A stretch of 11,294 bases of DNA from Bacteroidales bacterium (GTDB lineage Bacteria; Bacteroidota; Bacteroidia; Bacteroidales; WCHB1-69). The position numbers and the translations under genes were made by a program. Location: NCBI GenBank assembly GCA_028684405.1, contig JAQUGA010000072.1, positions 1 to 11,294 of the forward strand, written 5' to 3'. This document shows, one piece after another, positions 1 to 6,504 of this stretch. Every line of letters begins with the position of its first letter. Position 1 is the stretch's first letter. Under the pieces are notes generated by a model. That model ran no database searches, was not told the DNA's origin, and was given only the letters and a program-made list of their open reading frames with translations.

Positions 1-3000
1 ACTGATATAGGAACAAATGAGTATGTGGTTTACAAAGGAACAGGAACAAATATTACAATAACCGGACTTACAAATGATGAAGTTTACTATGCTAAAATAT
101 TTGTTCGTAAAGGAACAGAATGGTCGACAGGCGTTGAGCTTATACTATATCCAACTACTGTTACAATTCTAGAATATGGTGATTTAGCAATTGTTGCTGT
201 AAATACAGGTCAATCAGGCGGGGACGAAATAAGTTTTGTAAGTTTCAAAAGCATTGCAACAGGAACAGCCATTGATTTTACAGATAATGGCTATGAAAGA
301 GCAATAGCAGGTAAATGGGGAGATACTGAAGGAACAATTAGAATTACTAGAACTGGCTCAAATGTTCCTGCTGGTTCTGTAATCACTATTATTGGTGATG
401 ATGGTGGTGCTACCCCATTATTGGGTACGGATTTTAACATTTATCTTGGAGGAGCAATTGACAATGCAAACTGGACTTTGTCTTCACTTAATGGCTCTTC
501 TCAATTTAACATGAATAGCTCAGATCAAGTATGGATAATGCAAGGAGGCAACTGGATCAATCCTGCAGGAGAACATAATGCTACATATTCTGGGAACGTA
601 CTATACGGATGGACAGCTATTGGTTGGTTCGCAAATCCCAATTATGCGAGTACATCTGGATCTACAATTTATCCTGGCTGCGAATGTGCAACAACAAACG
701 TTTTTGGGAAAACTAATGCAGATAAAGTTAAATACACTGGTTTATTAACCGCGGCAACTAGAACCGAATGGATAGGCAGAATTAATGACCCTAGCAATTG
801 GACAGATTATTCATCTAATGCCTTATTTGATGCTGGTTTGCCTGCGTACAGAGATAGCGGTGCAACTTTTACAATTACTGCTGGTTCTCTAACTGTAGGC
901 AAATGGGCAGGATATAAATCAAGCGAGTGGTGTGATTGTGCGAACTGGTACAGCCTTAAAGTGCCTGACGCAAGTATAGATGTTGAAATTCCAATTGTTA
1001 ATACTCCTCAATTTGAACTTATCCTCGAAAATGACACTGATTGCACAGCAGAATGTAAAAGCTTAAATATACTTGGAACTGTTTCAAATAACGAAGGTGC
1101 TATTCTCAAAGTTTACGATGACTTTGTTCTAAACACTGGTTCTGTTGACTTTAGTGTAAACACAATTGACATTGAAATTGGTGGAGATATTATTATTGAT
1201 GATGCATCAAACTTCTTAACATCCAAAGTTAACCTAACTATGAACGGAACAGTTTCACAAACATTTAATGTTGAGGGTGCTACACTTGAAACAATACAAT
1301 TAAACAGTCTCAAGCTCACATCTGGCGGCACTAAAACAATTGCTGATAATCTAAAAATTACAACAGACCTTTCGGTTGACAACAGCATACTTAATTTCAG
1401 CACTTTAGGCAGCAGTCTTACCATTGACGGAAATATTACTCTTCAAAACGGAGCGACAATGCACAATAATAATAAATCAAATCTTGATATTATATTGTCA
1501 AGCGGAACATCTCAAACATTAAGAGGAAGCGGAAATGCGATAAAGGCCAGAACAATTTCGGCGGATAAAACAGATGCAAATCTAATTCTTTCTAACACAG
1601 GTGGCACAACATTCCTTGAAATTGGTTCACTCGGCAATTTTAGTATAAAAGGAACAGGAGTTTTTACCGACAATGCTGCAACAATCCAAACTGATGATGA
1701 TTTATATTTAGGTGGTGACGGAATATCGAATTACAATCTCACGGGAACTGTTATTTTCACTGGGGCAAATGTAAGCGATCAGATGTTACTTTCTAATAAT
1801 TTAGGTACAGGAATGATAAATGCAGAACTTAATAATCTGACTGTTAAGGGTGGAAATCTTAAAATTATGCCTGCTACTGGTTCGTCAACTCTTGTAATTA
1901 AAAAAGATTATCGGGTTGAGAATACTGGAACAGTTAGTGCAAATGGCAATAATCTAAATATCGGAGGTAATTATTTTGTAAATTCGGATGCTTCATTCGA
2001 CGCAAGTGCTATTACTGTAAGTTTAAATGGTGCAACAAATCAAAACCTTTCAGCCAATGGCAGCATTGAAACTTTCGGAACTTTGGTTGTAAATAAGTCA
2101 GCAGGCAATGTAATTCTACAAGATAATATTGAAGCAAACGCTCTTAATCTTACAGCAGGATTGATTACAACCGGAGCGAAAAGAGTCTTTGTAAGCAATA
2201 CGACTCCTGCAAATCTTAGCAATTATTCAACTGCATCTTATATTAATGGTAATCTTCGACGAGCAGTTTCCTCATCAGGTAGCTACGATATGCCTGTCGG
2301 TAATGTCACAAACTACGAGTTGGCTAATATTCTTCTTAACTCATCTACAGATTTGAATTATCTTGATGCTTCTTTTCATCCTATCGATGCTGGTGATTTA
2401 GACATTAGTGGTTTAGGATTAATCGTTGGAGTCACAGAAGTACAAACTTTATTAAATGGTGGGTTCTGGACTTTAAGGCCAAATATTGAAACCTCTGCAG
2501 TAAATTATAATGTTGGTCTAACATTAGTTGGTTCTACAAATATAGGAACAACTGCTGATCAACACACTATTGTGAAACGTGATAATGGAGGCTCTGATTG
2601 GGGTATATATGGTAGTCATTTAAACTCTACTCAAACATTAAATGGTAGTACAATCTATGCATATCGTTCTAATATTAATTCTTTCTCCGATTTTGCTATT
2701 GCAAAGAACGATTTTAACTCTCTTCCAGTAGAACTGCTAAATTTTATTGCTAATTGCCAAAACAATGCCGTCGAAATTCTCTGGTCAACTGCTTCTGAAA
2801 CAAACAGCAGTCACTTTGTGCTTGAATACAGTTTGGATGCTTTAAACTGGAACTATTTAGCTTCTACTGAAGCAGCAGGCAACAGCAACAGCTTGGTAAA
2901 CTACAAATACACCACGAATCAAAAGAGTGCTTCTTATTTCAGATTAATTCAAGTGGATTTTGATGGACAGCAAGCGATATATGGACCGATTTCAAACAAT

Positions 3001-3261
3001 TGCCAAAATGATCCTTCAAAATTATTGGTGAAAGTTTATCCAAATCCTTTTCATCAAGAAATTAATTTGATTGTAGAGGATGTTGAAAGTGCATTTTTCG
3101 TCATTGAAATTATTGACCTCAATGGAAGAATCCTTAAACGAAAAGAATTCTCGAATCAAGCTCATGTTGTCATAACCACCGAAGATTTATCCGAAGGTGT
3201 ATACTCATTGCGAGTTATAACGCATTCTAAATCAGAAGTTTTCAAACTGATTAAACAGTAA
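1..3261 (+). CDS. Large secreted adhesin-like protein with C-terminal T9SS type A sorting domain (5' end missing)
   Basis: The frame is open from base 1, so the N-terminus and signal peptide lie outside the window; the GTG at 25 is an internal Val codon. 1086 residues are visible. Residues 1-50 look like the end of a fibronectin type III-like domain (ITGLTNDEVYYAKIFV, then WSTGVEL). Residues about 58-290 form a globular region with motifs such as GTAIDFTDNGY, resembling regions of other Bacteroidota secreted proteins. A WAGYKSSEWCDCANW stretch follows near 302, then about 550 residues of Asn/Thr/Ser-rich irregular beta repeats with NG turns, suggestive of a beta-helix or stalk. From 908 (LPVELLNF) comes the linker domain that commonly precedes sorting domains (ILWSTASETNSSHFVLEYS). 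Residues about 1008-1086 are the sorting domain: KVYPNPF, IIDLNGRIL, LSEGVYSLRV and a basic C-terminus. Export by Sec then T9SS, with cell-surface attachment or release, follows from the family. The ligand or substrate is unknown, and no catalytic motif is visible. Confidence 0.9.
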   Translation, partial: TDIGTNEYVVYKGTGTNITITGLTNDEVYYAKIFVRKGTEWSTGVELILYPTTVTILEYGDLAIVAVNTGQSGGDEISFVSFKSIATGTAIDFTDNGYERAIAGKWGDTEGTIRITRTGSNVPAGSVITIIGDDGGATPLLGTDFNIYLGGAIDNANWTLSSLNGSSQFNMNSSDQVWIMQGGNWINPAGEHNATYSGNVLYGWTAIGWFANPNYASTSGSTIYPGCECATTNVFGKTNADKVKYTGLLTAATRTEWIGRINDPSNWTDYSSNALFDAGLPAYRDSGATFTITAGSLTVGKWAGYKSSEWCDCANWYSLKVPDASIDVEIPIVNTPQFELILENDTDCTAECKSLNILGTVSNNEGAILKVYDDFVLNTGSVDFSVNTIDIEIGGDIIIDDASNFLTSKVNLTMNGTVSQTFNVEGATLETIQLNSLKLTSGGTKTIADNLKITTDLSVDNSILNFSTLGSSLTIDGNITLQNGATMHNNNKSNLDIILSSGTSQTLRGSGNAIKARTISADKTDANLILSNTGGTTFLEIGSLGNFSIKGTGVFTDNAATIQTDDDLYLGGDGISNYNLTGTVIFTGANVSDQMLLSNNLGTGMINAELNNLTVKGGNLKIMPATGSSTLVIKKDYRVENTGTVSANGNNLNIGGNYFVNSDASFDASAITVSLNGATNQNLSANGSIETFGTLVVNKSAGNVILQDNIEANALNLTAGLITTGAKRVFVSNTTPANLSNYSTASYINGNLRRAVSSSGSYDMPVGNVTNYELANILLNSSTDLNYLDASFHPIDAGDLDISGLGLIVGVTEVQTLLNGGFWTLRPNIETSAVNYNVGLTLVGSTNIGTTADQHTIVKRDNGGSDWGIYGSHLNSTQTLNGSTIYAYRSNINSFSDFAIAKNDFNSLPVELLNFIANCQNNAVEILWSTASETNSSHFVLEYSLDALNWNYLASTEAAGNSNSLVNYKYTTNQKSASYFRLIQVDFDGQQAIYGPISNNCQNDPSKLLVKVYPNPFHQEINLIVEDVESAFFVIEIIDLNGRILKRKEFSNQAHVVITTEDLSEGVYSLRVITHSKSEVFKLIKQ

Positions 3262-3268
3262 GAGTTTC

Positions 3269-3297
3269 GGGGTCGTTGAGCGAAGTCGAAACGCCCC
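3269..3297. repeat. Dispersed-repeat-like imperfect hairpin (TTGAGCGAAGTCGAA core)
   Basis: It starts 7 bases after the stop of the T9SS gene. GGGG (3269-3272) and CGTT (3274-3277) pair with AACG (3290-3293) and CCCC (3294-3297), with one bulged T and a 12-base loop. The core TTGAGCGAAGTCGAA resembles a short sequence that I recall from intergenic regions of many Bacteroidota genomes. It could also serve as the 3' end structure of the T9SS mRNA, although no T-run follows, so a classical intrinsic terminator is unlikely. Confidence 0.55.
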
Positions 3298-3347
3298 CAA
3301 ATCTCGTTCAACAACTCTAAAATCGGCAACACCATTACACTCACCCC

Positions 3348-3362
3348 GAATCCCTAGGATTC
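3348..3362. repeat. Small perfect inverted repeat (6-bp stem, 3-base loop)
   Basis: GAATCC-CTA-GGATTC is a perfect 6-bp stem in the gene-free stretch 3262-3499, between the T9SS gene and the LpxD-like gene, which converge here. It has no flanking T-run on either strand. It is one of a series of short hairpins in this spacer and may belong to the same composite dispersed repeat. Confidence 0.45.
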
Positions 3363-3397
3363 ACAGATTTGTAGAAAACAAAGCAATATTTAAAATA

Positions 3398-3414
3398 CGA
3401 CCTTGTATAGGTCG
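3398..3414. repeat. Small perfect inverted repeat (CGACCT-TGTAT-AGGTCG)
   Basis: A perfect 6-bp stem with a 5-base loop in the convergent spacer 3262-3499, followed on the plus strand by an AT-rich stretch without a T-run. About 40 bases further on is a small TCCC-TTC-GGGA stem (3454-3464). The order of several short palindromes separated by AT-rich DNA looks like a mosaic intergenic repeat rather than one terminator. Confidence 0.45.
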
Positions 3415-3499
3415 AATAATTTCTATTGAAAAATTAATTCTATTAATATGCAATCCCTTCGGGAGGTTACCCAGTCACTGAGTTACTAAAAAATTGCTC

Positions 3500-4453
3500 T
3501 TATTCTTTGAGTTTTTTCCTAACTTCCTTCATAAAATCTGGAAGTTGCCTAAGTGCTGCTAATTCTCTCCATTTTTTGCGAGCATCTTCGGCAGGAATGC
3601 CAAAGTATACTTTTCCATTGCCTTCGGTATCTTTATCCAAGGCGGAGGTGGCTAAAACAACTGTTCCTTTTTTGATAACCAAATCTTTGTTGATGGCTAC
3701 TTTTGCCCAAATCAAACATTCGTCTTCAATTACTGTAACTCCTGCAATGGCTGATTGAGAGCCGATTAAGCAGTGTTTCCCAATCTGTGTGTCGTGTCCA
3801 ACTTGAACCTGATTGTCGAATTTTGTTCCTTCGCCAATAATTGTATCTCCAGAAACTCCGCGATCAATCGAACACAAAGCACCCAGTTCAACATTATCTT
3901 CAATAATAACCCGACCGCAAGAGTACATTTTGTCCCATTTTTCCAGACGTTTTTTAAAGTAATAAGCATCTGCTCCAATCACACAATTGGCATGAATGGA
4001 TACATTATTGCCAATAATACTGTGGTCATAAATGGTAACATTGGGATGAATAATACAATTTTCACCAATTTTCACATGATTTCCAATAAAGCATCCGGGC
4101 ATAATCAATGTATTTTTTCCAATGATGGCGGTTGAACTAATTTGTTGATTGGAAGGATTGAATTTTCTGAAAAATAGTACTATTTTATTGTAATCTCTAA
4201 AAGGATCGTCGGTAATAATTAATGTTTTACCCTCCGGACAATCGGTCTCTTTATTGATTATTATGGTGGTGGCTTTTGATTCTAAAGCTTTTTGGTAATA
4301 TTTGGGATGGTCAACGAAAGTAATATCACCGGGTTCAACCATGTGAATTTCGTTTATGCCTGATACAGAAGTTTCTAATGAGCCCAATACCCTTGCTGGC
4401 GAACCAATTATTTCTACAATTTGTTTAATTGTATAAGTAATTTCAAACTTCAT
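3500..4453 (-). CDS. LpxD-like UDP-3-O-acylglucosamine N-acyltransferase (efp-adjacent type)
   Basis: The 317-residue protein has LpxD architecture. Residues 1-100 are the uridine-binding domain, with F46 and Y52 in FVDHPKY at the same spacing as the uracil-contacting Phe43/Tyr49 of E. coli LpxD. Residues about 108-265 are a left-handed beta-helix of hexapeptide repeats, and the C-terminal helix carries ARKKWRELAALRQLP. H220 in NQVQVGHDTQIG matches the catalytic His239 of E. coli LpxD, which transfers a 3-hydroxyacyl chain from acyl-ACP to the 2-amine of UDP-3-O-acylglucosamine in lipid A synthesis. It is shorter than typical LpxD (about 340), and the usual GFGY segment is replaced by ADAYYFKKR. 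That fits the second LpxD-like protein often found beside efp in Bacteroidota, so its true substrate may differ. The ATG at 4453 gives the full domain. The gene lies 85 bases downstream of efp, beyond a terminator, so an own promoter or read-through is needed. No promoter was clear. Confidence 0.88.
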   Translation of the reverse strand: MKFEITYTIKQIVEIIGSPARVLGSLETSVSGINEIHMVEPGDITFVDHPKYYQKALESKATTIIINKETDCPEGKTLIITDDPFRDYNKIVLFFRKFNPSNQQISSTAIIGKNTLIMPGCFIGNHVKIGENCIIHPNVTIYDHSIIGNNVSIHANCVIGADAYYFKKRLEKWDKMYSCGRVIIEDNVELGALCSIDRGVSGDTIIGEGTKFDNQVQVGHDTQIGKHCLIGSQSAIAGVTVIEDECLIWAKVAINKDLVIKKGTVVLATSALDKDTEGNGKVYFGIPAEDARKKWRELAALRQLPDFMKEVRKKLKE

Positions 4454-4506
4454 TAATATATGTGTTGATTGTTTATTTTACGAGCAAATAATTATATGGT
4501 ATATAT

Positions 4507-4530
4507 AAAAAAAACCCGTAGGGGGTTTTT
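4507..4530 (-). terminator. Intrinsic terminator after efp
   Basis: Read on the minus strand, AAAAACCC (4530-4523) pairs with GGGTTTTT (4517-4510) around a 5-base loop. The T-run continues to 4507, eight Ts in all, and AT-rich sequence follows. It begins 9 bases after the efp stop codon. It lies inside the 85-base gap to the LpxD-like gene, so it should reduce or block efp read-through into that gene. Confidence 0.8.
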
Positions 4531-4538
4531 AAAAAAGT

Positions 4539-5108
4539 TTATTCTTTTACGCGTTCCGAGTATTTGTTTGTTCTGGTGTCTACCTTTATTTTTTCTCCTT
4601 CGTTGATAAAAAGAGGAACCATTACTTCCGCTCCGGTTTCAACAATGGCTCTTTTGGTAGCATTGGTCGCCGTGTCGCCTTTAACACCAGGTTCGGATGA
4701 GGTAATAAGCAGTTCTACAAATGCCGGAAGCTCACAAGTGAGCGGTGTTTCTGTATCCACATGATATAAAATCTCAACTTGTTGACCCTCTTTTAGCAAT
4801 CCAGGATTGCTAATCAAAGATTCTTCAATGCTTAATTGTTCATAGGTCTCTAAGTGCATAAACACGTAGGTTTCAGCCCCTTCTTTGTACAAAAACTGAT
4901 AAGGTCTTCTTTCCACTCTGGCAACGTCGATTCTAACGCCCGAGTTAAAAGTGTTTTCCAAAACTCTTCCGGTTTTTAAATTTTTCAATTTTGTACGAAT
5001 AAAGGCAGGCCCTTTGCCAGGTTTTACGTGTAAAAACTCTGTAATTACATATAAATCACCGTTGAATTCTATGCATAAACCATTTCTTATATCTGCTGTA
5101 GTAGCCAT
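4539..5108 (-). CDS. efp: Translation elongation factor P
   Basis: At 189 residues this is the usual EF-P length. EF-P binds between the P and E sites of the ribosome and speeds peptide bond formation at polyproline stretches. The N-terminal KOW-like domain carries the loop HVKPGKGPAF, with K32 at the tip, equivalent to the modified Lys34 of E. coli. The middle OB domain runs about 65-125. The C-terminal OB domain contains the family signature region KRAIVETGAEVMVPLFINEG and ends in DTRTNKYSERV. The ATG at 5108 gives the standard N-terminus (MATTADIRNG). A good Bacteroidota promoter lies directly upstream and an intrinsic terminator directly downstream, so the gene appears to be a single transcription unit. 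No lysine-modifying enzyme (EpmA, EpmB or EarP) is in the window, so the modification state of K32 cannot be told. Confidence 0.98.
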   Translation of the reverse strand: MATTADIRNGLCIEFNGDLYVITEFLHVKPGKGPAFIRTKLKNLKTGRVLENTFNSGVRIDVARVERRPYQFLYKEGAETYVFMHLETYEQLSIEESLISNPGLLKEGQQVEILYHVDTETPLTCELPAFVELLITSSEPGVKGDTATNATKRAIVETGAEVMVPLFINEGEKIKVDTRTNKYSERVKE

Positions 5109-5134
5109 AATTTTATTATTAATATATCAAGTTG

Positions 5135-5165
5135 CAAAAGTAAACTAATTTATTCAATTCTCAAA
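5135..5165 (-). promoter_or_regulatory. Bacteroidota-type sigma-A promoter of efp
   Basis: On the minus strand a -33 element TTTG (5165-5162) is followed after exactly 19 bases by TACTTTTG (5142-5135). This is a full match to the Bacteroidota -7 consensus TAnnTTTG. Transcription would start near 5128, giving a leader of about 20 nucleotides before the efp ATG. The leader is AT-rich with no Shine-Dalgarno sequence, as is usual in this phylum. Confidence 0.75.
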
Positions 5166-5301
5166 ACATCACGAATTAGGGTTTAATCAAAAATCATGAA
5201 ATTTCTACACCTAATATCAAACAAATACAAGGCTTAATGTACTGTTTATTTGTTTTAAAATTTCGAGAATTTATTTTTGAAATCACTAAAACTATTTTAT
5301 T

Positions 5302-5335
5302 AAAAAACGCAGAGGTTTATATAAAAGCCTCTGCG
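5302..5335 (-). terminator. Intrinsic terminator of the FISUMP lipoprotein gene
   Basis: A perfect 8-bp stem, CGCAGAGG (5335-5328) with CCTCTGCG (5315-5308), encloses a 12-base AT-rich loop that can pair further (TTT with AAA). On the minus strand a run of six Ts (5307-5302) follows. It lies 72 bases past the lipoprotein stop codon and upstream of the efp promoter, insulating efp from the lipoprotein gene. The remaining spacer between this hairpin and the efp promoter (5166-5301) shows no further structure that I can support. Confidence 0.8.
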
Positions 5336-5340
5336 GTCTT

Positions 5341-5385
5341 CATAGAAAAAACGGTTCCCCTTCCTTTTTTTCTATTTTTTCTATG
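5341..5385. repeat. 11-bp inverted repeat with tandem T-rich right arm
   Basis: CATAGAAAAAA (5341-5351) is the exact inverse of TTTTTTCTATG (5375-5385), with 23 bases between. The right arm is part of a 9-base tandem repeat (TTTTTTCTA at 5366-5374 and 5375-5383), so the left arm can pair in two registers. It sits in the 3' untranslated region of the lipoprotein mRNA, between the stop codon and the terminator. It may be an accessory RNA stem; AT-rich slippage is the simpler explanation. Confidence 0.5.
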
Positions 5386-5407
5386 TCTAACAAAAGTATT
5401 TTGAGAA

Positions 5408-6145
5408 TTAATCCTTCACGCAACGAACAGAAAATGCACTTTGTTTGGTTGCCCAACTCTTGTCAACTCTGCTGTTTGCAGATGATAGTTTTCGATAATT
5501 GGCACCGCCGGTAGCGGGTTGAGTCGAGGTCCAATAGTATGTGTCCTTGCCGATAAATCCAAACGAGAAAAGCACAAGTGATCCGGCAGGAAGTGCCGTA
5601 AAACCTGTTTCGTTTGATGCTTCAGTGTTTGGATTTGCCCAATGCGAGGTTCCAGTTTCTTTTAATTTGCCACCTGCAATACTGTCGCCTCCAAGTTGTG
5701 CAGTTAATTGGCTCCATTCTGCATCGTTAGGCAAATGCCATCCGCTTGGACACACTCCTTGAACTCCTATCGGATTAGAGTTGCTCGGAGCACCATTCAT
5801 GGCCGCAGGCCAGTTGTATAATACGCCGTACGTTTTGTAGTTGTCCGATGCTTTAGCAACATTGACATTGGTTCCTTCATAATTATATACATAATATAAA
5901 GGCAATGTATCTGAACTTGCAGTGGTGCCTTCCACTTTTGGTAAATATTTCAGGTTTTCTGCCATCCATACTCGACCACCGATGGTTGTACATTTATAAA
6001 CGTTTCCATCTCTTGCATCGGTAAATGTTTTAATTTCATCTTGTTGCTCTTTGTCATCATTGTCTTTTTTGCAACTGCTTGCAAAAACTAAAAATAACCC
6101 CATTAAGAGCAATTGGTAAATCAAAAAGTTTGTTTTGGTTTTCAT
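5408..6145 (-). CDS. FISUMP-domain lipoprotein
   Basis: The 245-residue protein begins with a lipoprotein signal peptide: basic MKTKTN, a hydrophobic core, and lipobox ASSC with C25 as the lipid-anchor residue. CKKDNDDKE follows; charged and acidic residues here resemble the Bacteroidota lipoprotein export signal, so surface exposure is plausible. Residues 41-245 match the Fibrobacter succinogenes major paralogous (FISUMP) domain: VWMAENL (59-65), YGVLYNW (106-112), VCPSGWHLP (131-139), ETGFTALPAG (179-188), YYWTST (203-208) and the terminal SVRCVKD. C52, C132 and C242 are available for disulfides. The domain is common in surface proteins of Bacteroidota and Fibrobacterota, its fold being C-type lectin-like, but its ligand is generally unknown. 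The ATG at 6145 gives a correct signal peptide. The gene reads divergently from the plus-strand trio, and its base composition looks slightly richer in GC than its neighbours. Confidence 0.9.
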   Translation of the reverse strand: MKTKTNFLIYQLLLMGLFLVFASSCKKDNDDKEQQDEIKTFTDARDGNVYKCTTIGGRVWMAENLKYLPKVEGTTASSDTLPLYYVYNYEGTNVNVAKASDNYKTYGVLYNWPAAMNGAPSNSNPIGVQGVCPSGWHLPNDAEWSQLTAQLGGDSIAGGKLKETGTSHWANPNTEASNETGFTALPAGSLVLFSFGFIGKDTYYWTSTQPATGGANYRKLSSANSRVDKSWATKQSAFSVRCVKD

Positions 6146-6157
6146 TGTTTTGGTTTT
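6131..6157 (-). repeat. 12-bp direct repeat flanking the lipoprotein start codon
   Basis: On the minus strand AAAACCAAAACA occurs directly before the ATG and again directly after it, so the start codon lies between two perfect copies (6157-6146 and 6142-6131). The second copy encodes residues 2-5 (KTKT). The A-rich, unstructured context may help ribosome loading in a gene without a Shine-Dalgarno sequence. The repeat could also arise by replication slippage. Confidence 0.6.
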
Positions 6158-6320
6158 TTAATTATAATTATTCACCTTACTTTTCTGTTGGATTTTCGAA
6201 TTTTTTAAAAGGAGAACTAAACATTAGAAAAAAATCTATTTATTTCCGAAAAATATGTGTAAAAATAATCGAATAAATTGAATTGCCAAAATTTTAGAAA
6301 ATATTTGTTTAGTTTCATAT

Positions 6321-6356
6321 ATGAACTGACTTTTAGATATGCACTGACTTTTAGAA
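6321..6356. repeat. Two-copy 18-bp tandem repeat in the divergent promoter region
   Basis: ATGAACTGACTTTTAGAT (6321-6338) is followed at once by ATGCACTGACTTTTAGAA (6339-6356). The units match at 16 of 18 positions, including a perfect 13-base core ACTGACTTTTAGA. An 18-base period is a little under two helical turns, so two bound proteins would lie on nearby faces of the DNA. Position between divergent genes makes a regulator-binding site possible; no regulator is encoded in the window. Confidence 0.65.
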
Positions 6357-6435
6357 CATTTCAATATTTTTCGAAAAGCGGAACTATTTATCAAAAGCAA
6401 AAAACTGTAATTTTTAAAAATATTTCGTTTATTTC

Positions 6436-6466
6436 TTGCAAATGTTAAACATTCAGTTTATTATTG
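6436..6466 (+). promoter_or_regulatory. Possible promoter of the plus-strand exported-protein genes
   Basis: TTG at 6436-6438 is followed after 20 bases by TATTATTG (6459-6466), one mismatch from the Bacteroidota -7 consensus TAnnTTTG. Transcription would start near 6472, leaving a leader of about 33 nucleotides before the ATG at 6505. The element is imperfect in a very AT-rich region, so this is a weak call. Confidence 0.4.
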
Positions 6467-6504
6467 CACATTATATAATTCATTTACCATTAATAATTTT
6501 TAGT

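Larger units (their letters stand above)
6146..6504. other. Divergent AT-rich intergenic region
   Basis: About 360 bases separate the start codons of the FISUMP lipoprotein (minus) and the 502-residue exported protein (plus). No supported coding sequence is present; open frames here are short and lack a plausible start. It holds an 18-base tandem repeat (6321-6356) and a possible plus-strand promoter (6436-6466). I could not find a convincing minus-strand TAnnTTTG element for the lipoprotein gene. Confidence 0.6.

Noticed and set aside
1113..1424. Minus-strand open frame of 103 codons
   Set aside because: Antisense to the beta-repeat region of the T9SS protein, with no independent start signal or recognisable family.
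1300..2300. CRISPR-like or DNA-level tandem repeats in the beta-repeat region
   Set aside because: Similarity is at protein level only (irregular NG/LT strands); no regular direct repeat with spacers exists in the DNA.
3162..3344. Minus-strand open frame of 60 codons reading through the T9SS gene end and the first hairpin
   Set aside because: It is antisense to the conserved T9SS sorting domain and its other part is translation of the dispersed repeat-like sequence; such frames are common false predictions.
3773..4135. Plus-strand open frame of 120 codons
   Set aside because: Lies wholly antisense to the hexapeptide-repeat region of the LpxD-like gene; the periodic Asn/Ile composition is a mirror of those repeats.
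6079..6276. Plus-strand open frame of 65 codons at the lipoprotein start
   Set aside because: Half of it is antisense to the lipoprotein signal peptide and the rest is AT-rich intergenic DNA; no family match or start context.
6436..6504. N-terminal extension of the 502-residue exported protein from TTG 6436
   Set aside because: It would put 23 extra residues ahead of a complete signal peptide, and the TTG coincides with the possible -33 element.
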